A stretch of 64,000 nt of DNA, from positions 6,031,563 to 6,095,562 of the forward strand of contig JAJEKV010000014.1 in assembly GCA_021234155.1 (NCBI GenBank), written 5' to 3'. The position numbers and the translations under genes were made by a program. Positions 41,476 to 51,649 of the stretch are shown here, in pieces. Below the pieces are notes generated by a model. That model had not been told where the DNA came from. It made no database searches and saw only the letters and a list, made by a program, of their open reading frames with translations. Each line of letters begins with the position of its first letter. Position 1 is the first letter of the stretch. The DNA is from Isoetes taiwanensis. Taxonomy: Eukaryota; Streptophyta; Lycopodiopsida; Isoetales; Isoetaceae.

Positions 41476-43382
41476 TGTTGACCCTAAACCTGGCTTAAGG
41501 ATCAACCACAAGGAACCAACTTGAGTTATCACTCAAATTGGGGTTAGAACCTCCAGATCACTTAAGGTGATCAGTCTATGCAAGCTAATTTCAAAGACAA
41601 GTTCAAAAACTTGAAGTTTTATACCTTTCCCATTTCCAGAAATTAGCACCTTTGCCAAAACAGTTGTGGTATTGATATGCGATCGCTTTTTGAGTCAATC
41701 TTTGTAGACTTAGTCAAAAAGTTGTAGGTAAATCCAATGGTAAAGCTTTCGACCAAGTCGAAACATAGTTTGTGAGTTATTCGAGCTCAAAGTGCGGTCA
41801 AAATTTGGTCAATAGCAGTCAAATCTGAAAACAAGTGATCGAGATTGGGATTTTGGAGTTGCCAAACGAGTTTTTGAGAATTTCAAAAGCAAATGTCTTT
41901 GTAATGATGATAAGGAATATAGGCAAATGGTCAGATTGTCATTTGGATAAGCAAAAAAGTTTTTTTGTGGTTTGGATTTGGCAAAATCTGATCAAGAATA
42001 GTCAAAGCAGTGCAAAAATTTCTAACTTCGAGTTGTGAGTGGGATTTTTGGATTTTTCAAGACATATAGGTGCGGATGCTTCAATGATTGATGGCAAATG
42101 GGTCAAAAGTAATCAAAAGTGCTTTCGGGGGATTTTACGTAAAATTTTGAGCAGAGAAAAATTGTAAAGAATCATACTTGAGAGATAATTTCTTCAAGTA
42201 GGCATCGAATTTCATTGATAGGAATGTAAATCGATCATAATAATGTTGGGCAATAATGCTTCAGTACTTCAAAATCAACTTCAGGTCAATAGAAAATTTC
42301 AATAGATAATTTCCAACCAAATCTCTTGTGACTTGATCGGGGAGTACTCAGAGTCTTCCAAAATCCTTCTAGTCATGCTCAGCAATGATCACAGTAAGGT
42401 TTGTATACTTCTGGGCCTTCAAAAATGTCTCGATTGTATGTCCTCTGTATATAGTTTCAAATTTTGGTTTCGGTGGTTTTTGGTCATAAGTTTAGGCTTG
42501 ATCTGTTGCTTAAGTTCCGGAATCCAAAAATAGGGGGGTCTCAGAGGGAATGGAGCGTGGGAAGGCAAGATTCGAGCCGGATTTCTAGTTTTAGGGTTCC
42601 TCAGCCGTATTTTTGCCAAACCTTCGCGATACGGTTTCGTATTTTTGCCCGTATATCCATGGAATATGCTGTATTTTTTAATTTTGCAAAGCTGGACCAT
42701 GGTTTTAAAAGATCACTTATAGAAATTTGAAGAGGTGGATCACTTTAGCAATGGCAACCCTAATTTTCCTTGGGAATATGCTAAGTCCTTGGGCATAATA
42801 GTCAAGAATATTCCATAAGGTATACATGTGGCATGGCATAATGATAAGGAATTGCAAAAGGATTTGGCTAGGGAAATTTGCAAAAACAAATATCATAAGA
42901 AGTGAGAAGATATAGAAGCAATGGGGGGATGTAATAGAGAAAGAGGAATTTGGGCAAAGCAAAATAAAGTATGCAAGGGTAAACAAAAAGGAGGGTATGG
43001 GTGTGGGAAAAGTGGCTAGAAAATCTCAATGGATAGAAATAGAATATGAATAATGAATGGATGAGAATGGCTAAGGGATAAAATCAAGCACCATGGGGTC
43101 TTCCAAACTTTTGACTTCCAATCTTCAAAAAAATGTCTTCCAAACTTCATAACCCAGAATCTTCTAGAGCATATTTTTGACTAAGCATTTTGACCTCAAA
43201 TAAAGTACCTCATGTGAATTTGAACTTTGAGCACTTGTTGACCTGAAGAATGAACATCTTTTGACCTCCACATCAATATTGAGTATCAAGAATCTTCCAA
43301 ACTTTGACTTAGTCCTTTAAGATAAATTGACCTAGTTTGAATGCATAGACCACAATTAGCATGTTGCCCTTTGGGGGCAACA
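41476..43382 (-). repeat. 3' LTR of the nested element (1907 bp)
   Basis: TGTTGACCC...GGGGGCAACA, with terminal inverted TGTTG/CAACA. Its differences from the other LTR concentrate at 41690-42190 and mostly coincide with CAG or CTG in the other copy. Confidence 0.95.
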
Positions 43383-44301
43383 TCTCGCCAAAACAAGAAA
43401 AAGGCTGGTCCCCTCAGCCATGTGATGTCAAAAAATGAATAACTAGAGGGGTCTTCAACTTTGTGCCAATGTATCCAAGTGGAGATATGAGAGTGTGAAA
43501 TGCAAGTGTAGGTGAAGTGAGTATGAATGTGGTGATGAAATAATATGGATAGAAAAAAGGTAGAAGTGAGTGTGAGTATGTGAGTATGGATGTGGTGAGG
43601 GAATAATATGGATAAAAAAGTAGAAATGAATGTGAGTATGACAAAAGGGTGGTGGAATGATTGTGAATGGAATGAGGTGAGTGAAAAGAAAGTGAGTGTG
43701 GATATGGTGAGGTGGTGATGAACTGGAGATGAAGTGAGTGTGCAAGTGCTTGAGGCCTCGCCAAAACAAGAAAATGTATGCTCCTTCCTTGATCTTCAAA
43801 GGTTTGCGACTCTGCTATGATGGTAAAGATGAATTAGAGAGTGCTTGGGAATGGAAACAAGAATGAGAGGTTTTAAATGGTAGGTAGGACAAAATGTGGA
43901 CGGATGAGAAAGATGGAACAAGAGTGCTTTGTCATGGAAACACACAAACCAATTAGTCTCAATTACTTGCAACTCTGCTATGGTGGTGAAGGTGACTTTC
44001 TTGAGAGTCTTTGGTAGAGGTATGAAAAAGGAATAAGGGGCTGAGTGGGTGGTAGGACTATTTGAAACAGATGAGAAAATGGAGGAAGGATGCTCCTGCA
44101 TATGACACTTGGTAATTAGTAGCATCAGTCTTGTTCTTGAAATCATGTATACTTTGTCTGGTCAGGTCATCCTAGAAAACATGAAACCAATCATATTAGA
44201 GTAGTGTGCTCAAAATCAAACTGATCTAGCCTGCTGGAATAAAGATGCTCAAAAGTCAAACAGATCTAACTACTTTAAACCTACTACAAACTTCTAAGCT
44301 T
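43383..44301 (-). repeat. 3' untranslated region with tandem repeats (nested element)
   Basis: Between the integrase stop and the 3' LTR. It holds an approximately 70-bp duplicated unit with TAATATGGATA and GTGAGTATG (43500-43660). It also holds an approximately 150-bp duplicated unit starting CAACTCTGCTATG or GACTCTGCTATG (about 43800-43930 and 43970-44110), and CTCGCCAAAACAAGAAAA twice (43385, 43758). Hypervariable tandem repeats in this position are known for plant Tat/Ogre-type elements. Confidence 0.7.
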
Positions 44302-45375
44302 TTAATGTAAAAAGAGGGACAAGCAAGTATGCTGGTCCCAATACCTTTTCAAGTGCAGGATGTTGATAGGATTTGGCAGTGGCATCCCTGAAGCAACTTC
44401 TTGTAGCCAATAAGAATTTGTACCTGCAGGATCCAGCACTACAAAGGGTCCTTCCCAAATGTTATCAAATTTGCCAGCTGAATCCTCCTTTGACTTGTTC
44501 CATTTGAGAACAAGTTCCCCTTTTTTAAAAGTGCCTTGGATTTTGTGTGCAGCTTTGAATGCAGCCAGAACTTTAGCCTTTTTCAACAAGTTTGTGTTCT
44601 CAGCTTCCATTCTGTACTCATCCAAATGTAACAAGGCATCCAGTCTTTCCTGTAAAGCATGTTCAAAGGGTAAGCACAATTTATGAGCTAATATCAAGGA
44701 AGGTAATTCGAGTTCTACTGGTAGAACTGCCTCTATGCCATAAACCAAATTGAAAGGTGTATGATTTGTAGCTGTCTTGATAGTGACTCTATAAGCCCAA
44801 AGGGCATCCACTATTTTGATATGCCAATCCTTTTTGTTAATCTCCACTGTTTTCTGTAAGATATTTTTCAACACTTTGTTAGTAGCTTCAGCTTGTCCAT
44901 TACCCTGAGGATAATATGAAGAACTTTTGGTGTGCTTGACCTTCAAAATACTCAACAAATTAGCAATGACTTCATTAACAAAGGGGGTACCTCTATCAGA
45001 ATGTATCTGGAAAGGAATACCAAATCTGGAGCAAATAAATTCATGTAAAAACCTTGCAGTTGTAAGGGCATTAGCTTGTCTCAAAGGTATAGCCTCTGCC
45101 CACTTAGTGAAATAATCTGTAGCCACAATAATATGCTGATGTTGACCTGTAGAGGCAGGATTAATAGGACCAATATAATCTAGCCCCCAGATTTGAAAAG
45201 GTCCTGGAGATATGATAGGATTTAAGGCAGCTGGTAATAACATCCTTTTACTAAAAATTTGACATTGATGGCAAGTCTTTATAACCTCATAGCAATCTCT
45301 AAAAACAGTAGGCCAATAATATCCAGACCTGAGAATCTTTTTTGCGTGGTATCCCCAACAAAATGTCCCCCCCAC
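44302..45375 (-). CDS. Integrase of the nested element
   Basis: An open frame of 357 codons. It has the end of the zinc-binding region (CHQCQIFSK near residue 36), the catalytic core with D in WGLDYIGPI, D in IHSDRGTPF and E in GNGQAEATNK, then HTPFNLVYGIEAVLPVE and a C-terminal domain (FKKGELVLKWNK; WEGPFVVL). All three catalytic residues are present, so this domain could be functional. The zinc-binding histidines lie upstream in a region broken at 45375. It inserts cDNA into target DNA in the nucleus. Confidence 0.9.
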   Translation of the reverse strand: MGGTFCWGYHAKKILRSGYYWPTVFRDCYEVIKTCHQCQIFSKRMLLPAALNPIISPGPFQIWGLDYIGPINPASTGQHQHIIVATDYFTKWAEAIPLRQANALTTARFLHEFICSRFGIPFQIHSDRGTPFVNEVIANLLSILKVKHTKSSSYYPQGNGQAEATNKVLKNILQKTVEINKKDWHIKIVDALWAYRVTIKTATNHTPFNLVYGIEAVLPVELELPSLILAHKLCLPFEHALQERLDALLHLDEYRMEAENTNLLKKAKVLAAFKAAHKIQGTFKKGELVLKWNKSKEDSAGKFDNIWEGPFVVLDPAGTNSYWLQEVASGMPLPNPINILHLKRYWDQHTCLSLFLH

Positions 45376-46016
45376 CGAATACCTTTATGCATTTCTTTAA
45401 TGATCAAAATGATTCTTCTTCACTTACACACCTCAAAGAAGATTCCATCTCTGTTGACTTTGCATAGGATATTTTCTATCAGCTTGAATTGTGCGCACTT
45501 GTCCTTAAGTCTTCTTTTCGACTTGGGGTGAGGTTTGGAGAAGTGAATCCATGTTGCAAAAAATCCCTAATAGGTTCTTTGCCATCCTCCTTGGGCTTGA
45601 TCTCCCCGAGTTACTTCCAAATGTGCTCTTGCAAGCGAAGTGTTAGTAGTATTCAATTCATCCTCATGATCAAAAAATATATAAGGCAAGTAGAGGCTAG
45701 GATTTCGTGTCAAGTGCAACTACATTCTGAAATATCATAACTTTGCAACTTACAAGCCCACCTACGGATCTTTGGTTTATTAGTTGCTTTACCAAATAGC
45801 AATCCCATTGGATTTTGCTTCATATGAACTTGAACTTGGCTTTTTAGAAGTAGGTGCCCCTTTGCCTATTGATGAGGAACATGAGAGCAGCACACTTTTT
45901 TCTATACGGTATATCTTTCTTCAAGAGCGGACCATTGCTTGCTTGCAAAAACTATGGTGTGCTTATCACGCAAAATGGCTAAACCTATAGCCTTTTTTGT
46001 AATGATGATATAAACC
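45376..46016 (-). pseudogene. Gypsy-type RNase H region (nested element), frame-broken
   Basis: Between RT and integrase. A segment with KHTIVFASKQWSALEERYT marks the expected RNase H, followed by stops and frame changes. The region is too broken to show all catalytic residues. Confidence 0.5.
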
Positions 46017-46802
46017 TCAAATGGAGAGGCTCAAATCTGGTTTTTTAAAGAGTAGCTTCACATATGGATAAAATAAGAAAGTCAAAAGCTTCTTGGCACT
46101 CTGGAGTCCATGTGATAGGTATGTGCTTGCTTTTGATTTAGAAAACTTCCCTATCCTGGTCAACCTAGAGATAGGACTTAAGATATGAGCAAAATTTGGA
46201 ATATACATCCTAAGGAAACTTGTCATACCAATGAAACTCTTAACACGCTTCAAATTCTTGGGAGGTACCGGTTTCTTGAGAGCTTCAACTTTATCTTGAG
46301 CAACTTGAATACCTATTTTGGATACCTCATGTCCCAAGAGTTGTCCTTTGGATGCAAAAAAGATGCATTTTTTTGGATTTAGATTGACTCCTGAAGTCCT
46401 GCATAAAGAACAGATTTTTGCAAGCAATTCCACATGGTTATTAGCATGAGAACCCAAGCAAAGATCATCCAAATACACTCTAAATTCTTCAGCAGCCATA
46501 GTTTTGAAAATGACATCCATTGCTCTTTGGAAGGTAGCTGGGGCATTCATTAGGCCAAATGGCATTCTTTTCATAGCATAAGTACCCCATGGAGTGATAA
46601 ATGAGGTCTTTGGCTGGTCTTCCTCTTTGATACTAATCTGGTTGAACCCTGAAAAGCCATCCAAAAATGAGTACATGTCTTTCCCTGCAACAACATATAG
46701 AATTTCTTCCAAAAAAGGCAAGGGATAACAATCTTTTATAGTGGCTTTGTTCAAATCTCGATAATCTATGCAAATTCTCAAAGTTCCATTCTTTTTTTCC
46801 AC
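46017..46802 (-). CDS. Reverse transcriptase of the nested element
   Basis: Open frame containing NGTLRICIDYRDLNKATIKD, FLDGFSGFNQISI, PFGLMNAPATFQRAM, then FRVYLDDLCLGS, where the second aspartate pair of the Y-x-D-D motif is present as Y-L-D-D. NPKKCIFFASKGQLLGHEVS and the thumb KRVKSFIGMTSFLRMYIPNF follow. It is essentially complete from fingers to thumb. The upstream N-terminal part continues in another frame at 46810-47000 (EEINKFFEERSDVFAWDYSELIG). Confidence 0.9.
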   Translation of the reverse strand: MEKKNGTLRICIDYRDLNKATIKDCYPLPFLEEILYVVAGKDMYSFLDGFSGFNQISIKEEDQPKTSFITPWGTYAMKRMPFGLMNAPATFQRAMDVIFKTMAAEEFRVYLDDLCLGSHANNHVELLAKICSLCRTSGVNLNPKKCIFFASKGQLLGHEVSKIGIQVAQDKVEALKKPVPPKNLKRVKSFIGMTSFLRMYIPNFAHILSPISRLTRIGKFSKSKASTYLSHGLQSAKKLLTFLFYPYVKLLFKKPDLSLSI

Positions 46803-46918
46803 TGGAACAATGCGGGATACCCATTAGGGTTGATGATCTCTACAATGACACTGCATCCAACATCTTATGCAATTCATCTTTGATTAGATCTAAAAGTGAA
46901 GCATTTATTCTTCTTAAC

Positions 46919-47903
46919 TTACGGAAGGCAGGGCTTACACCCTTCCTTAATTTTAATTTCAAATTGACATACCTCCTCTTTGATACCAATAAGCTCAGAA
47001 TAATCCCAAGCAAACACATCACTTCTCTCTTCAAAGAATTTATTGATCTCTTCTTTATTTTGTGTGTCAAAAAGATCTCCCACAAACAGAGTTCTTTCCT
47101 GGCCATGCTTGTTGATTATAACTTCATTGATTCCCTTTTCCTGGGATGCATTTATAACTAGTATGGGACAGAGCTCCTTAGCCTCATCCTCATCGAAATC
47201 TTCCTCTGGTATAGCTCCCTCAGATAAATAAGTCATTAAAGTGTCTCTGCACAAAGCATCAGCTTCCCAATTCTGCTCCCTTGGGATATGAGTAATTTCC
47301 CAAGATGTAAAATGAGCAAGCATTCCCATTACCTGGTTTCTCTGGAGCTCCATATCAGCATTCTTGGCTTGATATTCACCATTTACTGTCCTTGAGACTA
47401 ACCGTGAATCCCCATAGATATGTATAATTGAAATATCCATAGCTCTAGCTTCACGGAGACCTGCAATCAAAGCCTTGTATTACGCTACATTAGAAGTTAT
47501 TTGGGGAAAAATCCTTCCTACCTTAGCCAAAAGTTTATTGGCGGTATCTTTTAATATAGTTTGCAGATGAAGCTACATTCAATTTCTTTGATATTCCTCC
47601 ATCAAACCATAAACAACCTCTTCTGCCATCTTCAGAAGGTAGTGCACACTCTCTAATTAAAGGAATCAACTCAATTTTCTTTGTGTTAGGAGTTGCTAGA
47701 CTGTAGAATCCTAGTGATTCTTCTATAAGCATTTCTTTGATAAAATGTACCTCATCATTAAAGCCATAAGAACCATCTTGATTGTAGATTGTGGCCACTT
47801 GAGTGCCATTTGAAATGGTGCATCTCCCTTCGCACCAGATTGGCCTAGCATCAATCGTAGCCATCCACCTCCTTCCCAAAGAAGAGATCATATATGTCCG
47901 CAT
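46919..47903 (-). pseudogene. Second, archaeal-type RNase H-like domain upstream of RT
   Basis: Residues near 47610 read CLWFDGGISKK (first catalytic Asp). After a frame break come a stop and ALIAGLREA (47500-47440), where the family has 'V-A-E-Y-E-A-L', so the catalytic Glu is replaced. Then IHIYGDSRLVSRTVNGEYQAKN and ITHIPREQNWEADALCRD (third Asp and H/N-A-D block) follow. These are the landmarks of the RVT_3/archaeal-type RNase H of plant Tat elements. It lies between protease and RT. The frame then continues to the RT N-terminus. Confidence 0.7.
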
Positions 47904-48039
47904 CTTCTCCTAGATCTTCAAAAGCAACAACAACAAAATTGGCAGCTACAACAATGCCTTCGGTGTTAACAGGGGACCTTGGTCACAATTCCAACCGGTG
48001 CTATCTTAGCATTAGAAAAAGATTTTAACAAAACAGATG

Positions 48040-48527
48040 ACCTTTTATCTATCTCGAGCCCATTTTTTTCATAACATGATATGGCATGATATTTAAAGGT
48101 GAGCCTCCATCTAACAACACATTGGAAAAAGAATAACCTCCTAGAGTTCTTTGAGCACATAAAGGCACTGGATCCTCCTCATTTTGGGCCAGAATAAGAT
48201 TAGTGGCATTTGCAACACCTACACAAGCTCTTTGCTTCACTAAAAGTGGTTTGTTGTAGTAACTTTTTTCCTATAACCAGGTGCAATCTTTAACAATGTA
48301 AATAAGTCCACACTTACTTTGGAATTTTTTAGTAAAACATCCAATTCATCAAAGTCATGATCTTTCTTACCATATTTTTGTTGGGGAGGTGGAGCTATTT
48401 CTTGAGGAGGGGCTTCCATAACAGGTGGTGGTGGCAGTGCTGATCTCCTAAAATGCTCTGGAACAAACTTGGTAGGCTCAGCAAGTTTATGGGGATCTCC
48501 CATACTTCTGGTTTGTACCACCATCAC
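48040..48527 (-). CDS. Protease region of the nested element
   Basis: Two frames (48527-48240 and 48240-48049). The first is a proline-rich linker (PPPPVMEAPPQEIAPPP) with DFDELDVLLKNSKVSVDLFTLL. The second holds PVPLCAQRTLGGYSFSNVLLDGGSPLNIMP, with D-G-G-S at the retropepsin active site, and HVMKKMG. It releases Gag and Pol products. Confidence 0.7.
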
Positions 48528-48589
48528 TTCTTAGGTCTTTGGCATCTCAGTAGCTTGTACAAACCTTATAGAGCTAGTAGGCTCGCAAA

Positions 48590-49712
48590 TCTTACATGAG
48601 GAGTTGCCTCAGACTTCTTTTCCCTCTCTTGCTTGGCAAAATATTCTTTAACAGTGCATCTGAGGTCAGTATGGCCAATTTCATTGCAAAAAGCACAGAT
48701 TGGACATTCTCTACCAAAGTGACCTTTCTTTTTACATTTAGGACATATTTGCCAATAACAAATGTCAGCTGGATGTGAAGTTCTATTGCAATGAATACAT
48801 TCAGGGTAAGTTCTACCTGCCCCTTGCTTGCCTTGAGCTCCACAAGTTATTTGGTCATACGCTAAAGCTTGGTCACCTTTGTCAGGTCTGCCTTGACTTC
48901 TAAAATCTGAGAATCAGCTTCTTCTTTTTTCTTTTTTTTATGCACAGCATAAATAGGGACAGAATGATGAGATTCATAAGGACCATCAGTGGCATCAGGG
49001 TAAAAAGGATCATGATGAAAGCTATGGTGTTTTTCTGGTAGGATAGAAAACATTTTGGTCAATTCGATTGGTCTTGGCAAAAACTTTGTAGATGGAATCA
49101 AAACCTTCTCGCAGGCTTGAATCTTGATAAGCTTCCTGTGAATTTCTGGTCTAGAAGATAAGCCTTTAATAAAGGAGGATACCAAAAAGAGTGTGGGAAC
49201 AGTGACTTGAACTTTTTGGCATCTATTCATGAAGGTGCTAAATCTCTCCTTATACTGGCTCACACTTTCACCTGCATAAATGGAGAAATTTTGCAACTCA
49301 TTAACAAGGTCTTTAGGAGCGACACGTTTTCCAAAAGCGTCAAAAACTTGGTGACAAGGTCATCCCAAGAAGTGGTTCCCATAAGCTTCTCATAAGTCAG
49401 CCAAGCACCAGCTTCACTTTCCTCTTTAAAGCACTTTTCAAATTGTGACAGCTTGCATCCTTTTTTAAAGCCAAAATCCCTGTAATAATCTTCAAAGACT
49501 CTTAAAAAAGTATTAGCACTCATGCTGGAATCAAAAGTAGGCAATGGAGTAGGCATATTCAACTCAAACTGATAAGGTAGGCTTTGAAGTAATCCACTTG
49601 CAAAATTAGGGGGAAGAGATCTATCTCTGAAAGGCTCTGAAGTCTCCTGATCTTCCATTGGTTCTTGCTCTGCTGGAAACTTTTGTTTTGGAGCCATGAG
49701 TTCAAAAATCAA
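48590..49712 (-). pseudogene. Gag of the nested element, three CCHC zinc knuckles
   Basis: The capsid part starts MAPKQKFPAEQEP about 46 nt inside the LTR. It continues through FLRVFEDYYRDFGFKKGCKL and AGAWLTYEKLMGTTSWDDLVTKF, shifts frame near 49280 to GESVSQYKERFSTFMNRCQK, and shifts again near 48870. The last frame (48850-48600) encodes three knuckles of pattern C-x2-C-x4-H-x4-C (CIHCNRTSHPADIC, CPKCKKKGHFGREC, CAFCNEIGHTDLRC). They bind RNA. With both frameshifts corrected the gene would be complete; they may be sequence errors. Confidence 0.75.
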
Positions 49713-49740
49713 GGTAGATATCTCGGTAGGACCTCCAAAA

Positions 49741-51644
49741 TGTTGACCCTAAACCTGGCTTAAGGATCAACCACAAGGAACCAACTTGAGTTATCACTCA
49801 AATTGGGGTTAGAACCTCCAGATCACTTAAGGTGATCAGTCTATGCAAGCTAATTTCAAAGACAAGTTCAAAAACTTGAAGTTTTATACCTTTCCCATTT
49901 CCAGAAATTAGCACCTTTGCCAAAACAGTTGTGGTATTGATATGCAGATCGCTTTTTTGAGTCAATCACTGTAGACTTAGTCAAAAAAGTTGTAGGTAAC
50001 CAATGGTAAAGCTTCTGACCAAGTCAGAAACATAGTTTGTGAGTTATTCGAGCTCAAAGTGCGGTCAAAATTTGGTCAATAGCAGTCAAATCTGAAAACA
50101 GTGATCAGAGATTGGGATTTTGGAGTTGCCAAACGAGTTTTTGAGAATTTCAAAAGCAAATGTGCTGTAATGATGATAAGGAATATAGACAAATGGTCAG
50201 ATTGTCATTTGGATAAGCAAAAGTATTTTTTGTGGCTGGATTTGGCAAAATACAGTCAAGAATAGTCAAAACAGAGTGCAAAAATTTCTAACTCGAGTTG
50301 TGAGTGGGATTTTTTGGATTTTTCAAGACATATAGGTGCCAGATGCTTCAATGATTGATGGCAAATGGGTCAAAAGTAATCAAAAGTGCTCGGGGATTTT
50401 CTGTAAAATTTTGAACAGAGAAAAATTGTAAAGAATCATAACAGAGATAATTTCTTCAAGTAGGCATCGAATTTCATTGATAGGAATGTAAATCGATCAT
50501 AATAATGTTGGGCAATAATGCTTCAGTACTTCAAAATCAACTTCAGGTCAATAGAAAATTTCAATAGATAATTTCCAACCAAATCTCTTGTGACTTGATC
50601 GGAGAGTACTCAGAGTCTTCCAAAATCCTTCTAGTCATGCTCAGCAATGATCACAGTAAGGTTTGTATACTTCTGGGCCTTCAAAAATGTCTCGATTGTA
50701 TATCCTCTGTATATAGTTTCAAATTTTGGTTTCGGTGGTTTTTGGTCATAAGTTTAGGCTTGATCTGTTGCTTAAGTTCCGGAATCCAAAAATAGGGGGG
50801 TCTCAGAGGGAATGGAGCGCGGGAAGGCAAGATTTGAGCCGGATTTCTAGTTTTAGGGTTCCTCGGCCGTATTTTCGCCAAACCTTCGCGATACGGTTTC
50901 GTATTTTTGCCCGTATATCCATGGAATATGCTGTATTTTTTAATTTTGCAAAGCTGGACCATGGTTTTAAAAGATCACTTATAGAAATTTGAAGAGGTGG
51001 ATCACTTTAGCAATGGCAACCCTAATTTTCCTTGGGAATATGCTAAGTCCTTGGGCATAATGGTCAAGAATATTCCATAAGGTATACATGTGGCATGGCA
51101 TAATGATAAGGAATTGCAAAAGGATTTGGCTAGGGAAATTTGCAAAAACAAATATCATAAGAAGTGAGAAGATATAGAAGCAATGGGGGGATGTAATAGA
51201 GAAAGAGGAATTTGGGCAAAGCAAAATAAAGTATGCAAGGGTAAACAAAAAGGAGGGTATGGGTGTGGGAAAAGTGGCTAGAAAATCTCAATGGATAGAA
51301 ATAGAATATGAATAATGAATGGATGAGAATGGCTAAGGGATAAAATCAAGCACCATGGGGTCTTCCAAACTTTTGACTTCCAATCTTCAAAAAAATGTCT
51401 TCCAAACTTCATAACCCAGAATCTTCTAGAGCATATTTTTGACTAAGCATTTTGACCTCAAATAAAGTACCTCATGTGAATTTGAACTTTGAGCACTTGT
51501 TGACCTGAAGAATGAACATCTTTTGACCTCCACATCAATATTGAGTATCAAGAATCTTCCAAACTTTGACTTAGTCCTTTAAGATAAATTGACCTAGTTT
51601 GAATGCATAGACCACAATTAGCATGTTGCCCTTTGGGGGCAACA
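49741..51644 (-). repeat. 5' LTR of the nested element (1904 bp)
   Basis: Mate of 41476-43382, almost identical. Inside it, on the minus strand, the sequence continues TTT then TGGAGGTCCTACCGAG; a primer site starting at TGG after three bases is possible, but I cannot assign its tRNA. Confidence 0.95.
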
Positions 51645-51649
51645 ATATG
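51645..51649. other. Target-site duplication ATATG, right copy
   Basis: Matches 41471-41475. Confidence 0.95.

Larger units (their letters stand above)
41476..51644 (-). mobile_element. Nested Ty3/gypsy LTR retrotransposon (Tat-like), 10.2 kb
   Basis: Complete structure on the minus strand: 5' LTR 49741-51644, gag, protease, RNase H-like domain, RT, integrase, a repeat-rich 3' region, and 3' LTR 41476-43382, flanked by ATATG duplications. It is inserted in a coding exon of the E3 transposase gene, so it is younger than E3. The LTRs are nearly identical except for a cluster of small differences at 41690-42190. Long LTRs, tandem repeats in the 3' region and an extra RNase H suggest the Tat group. 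Confidence 0.95.
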
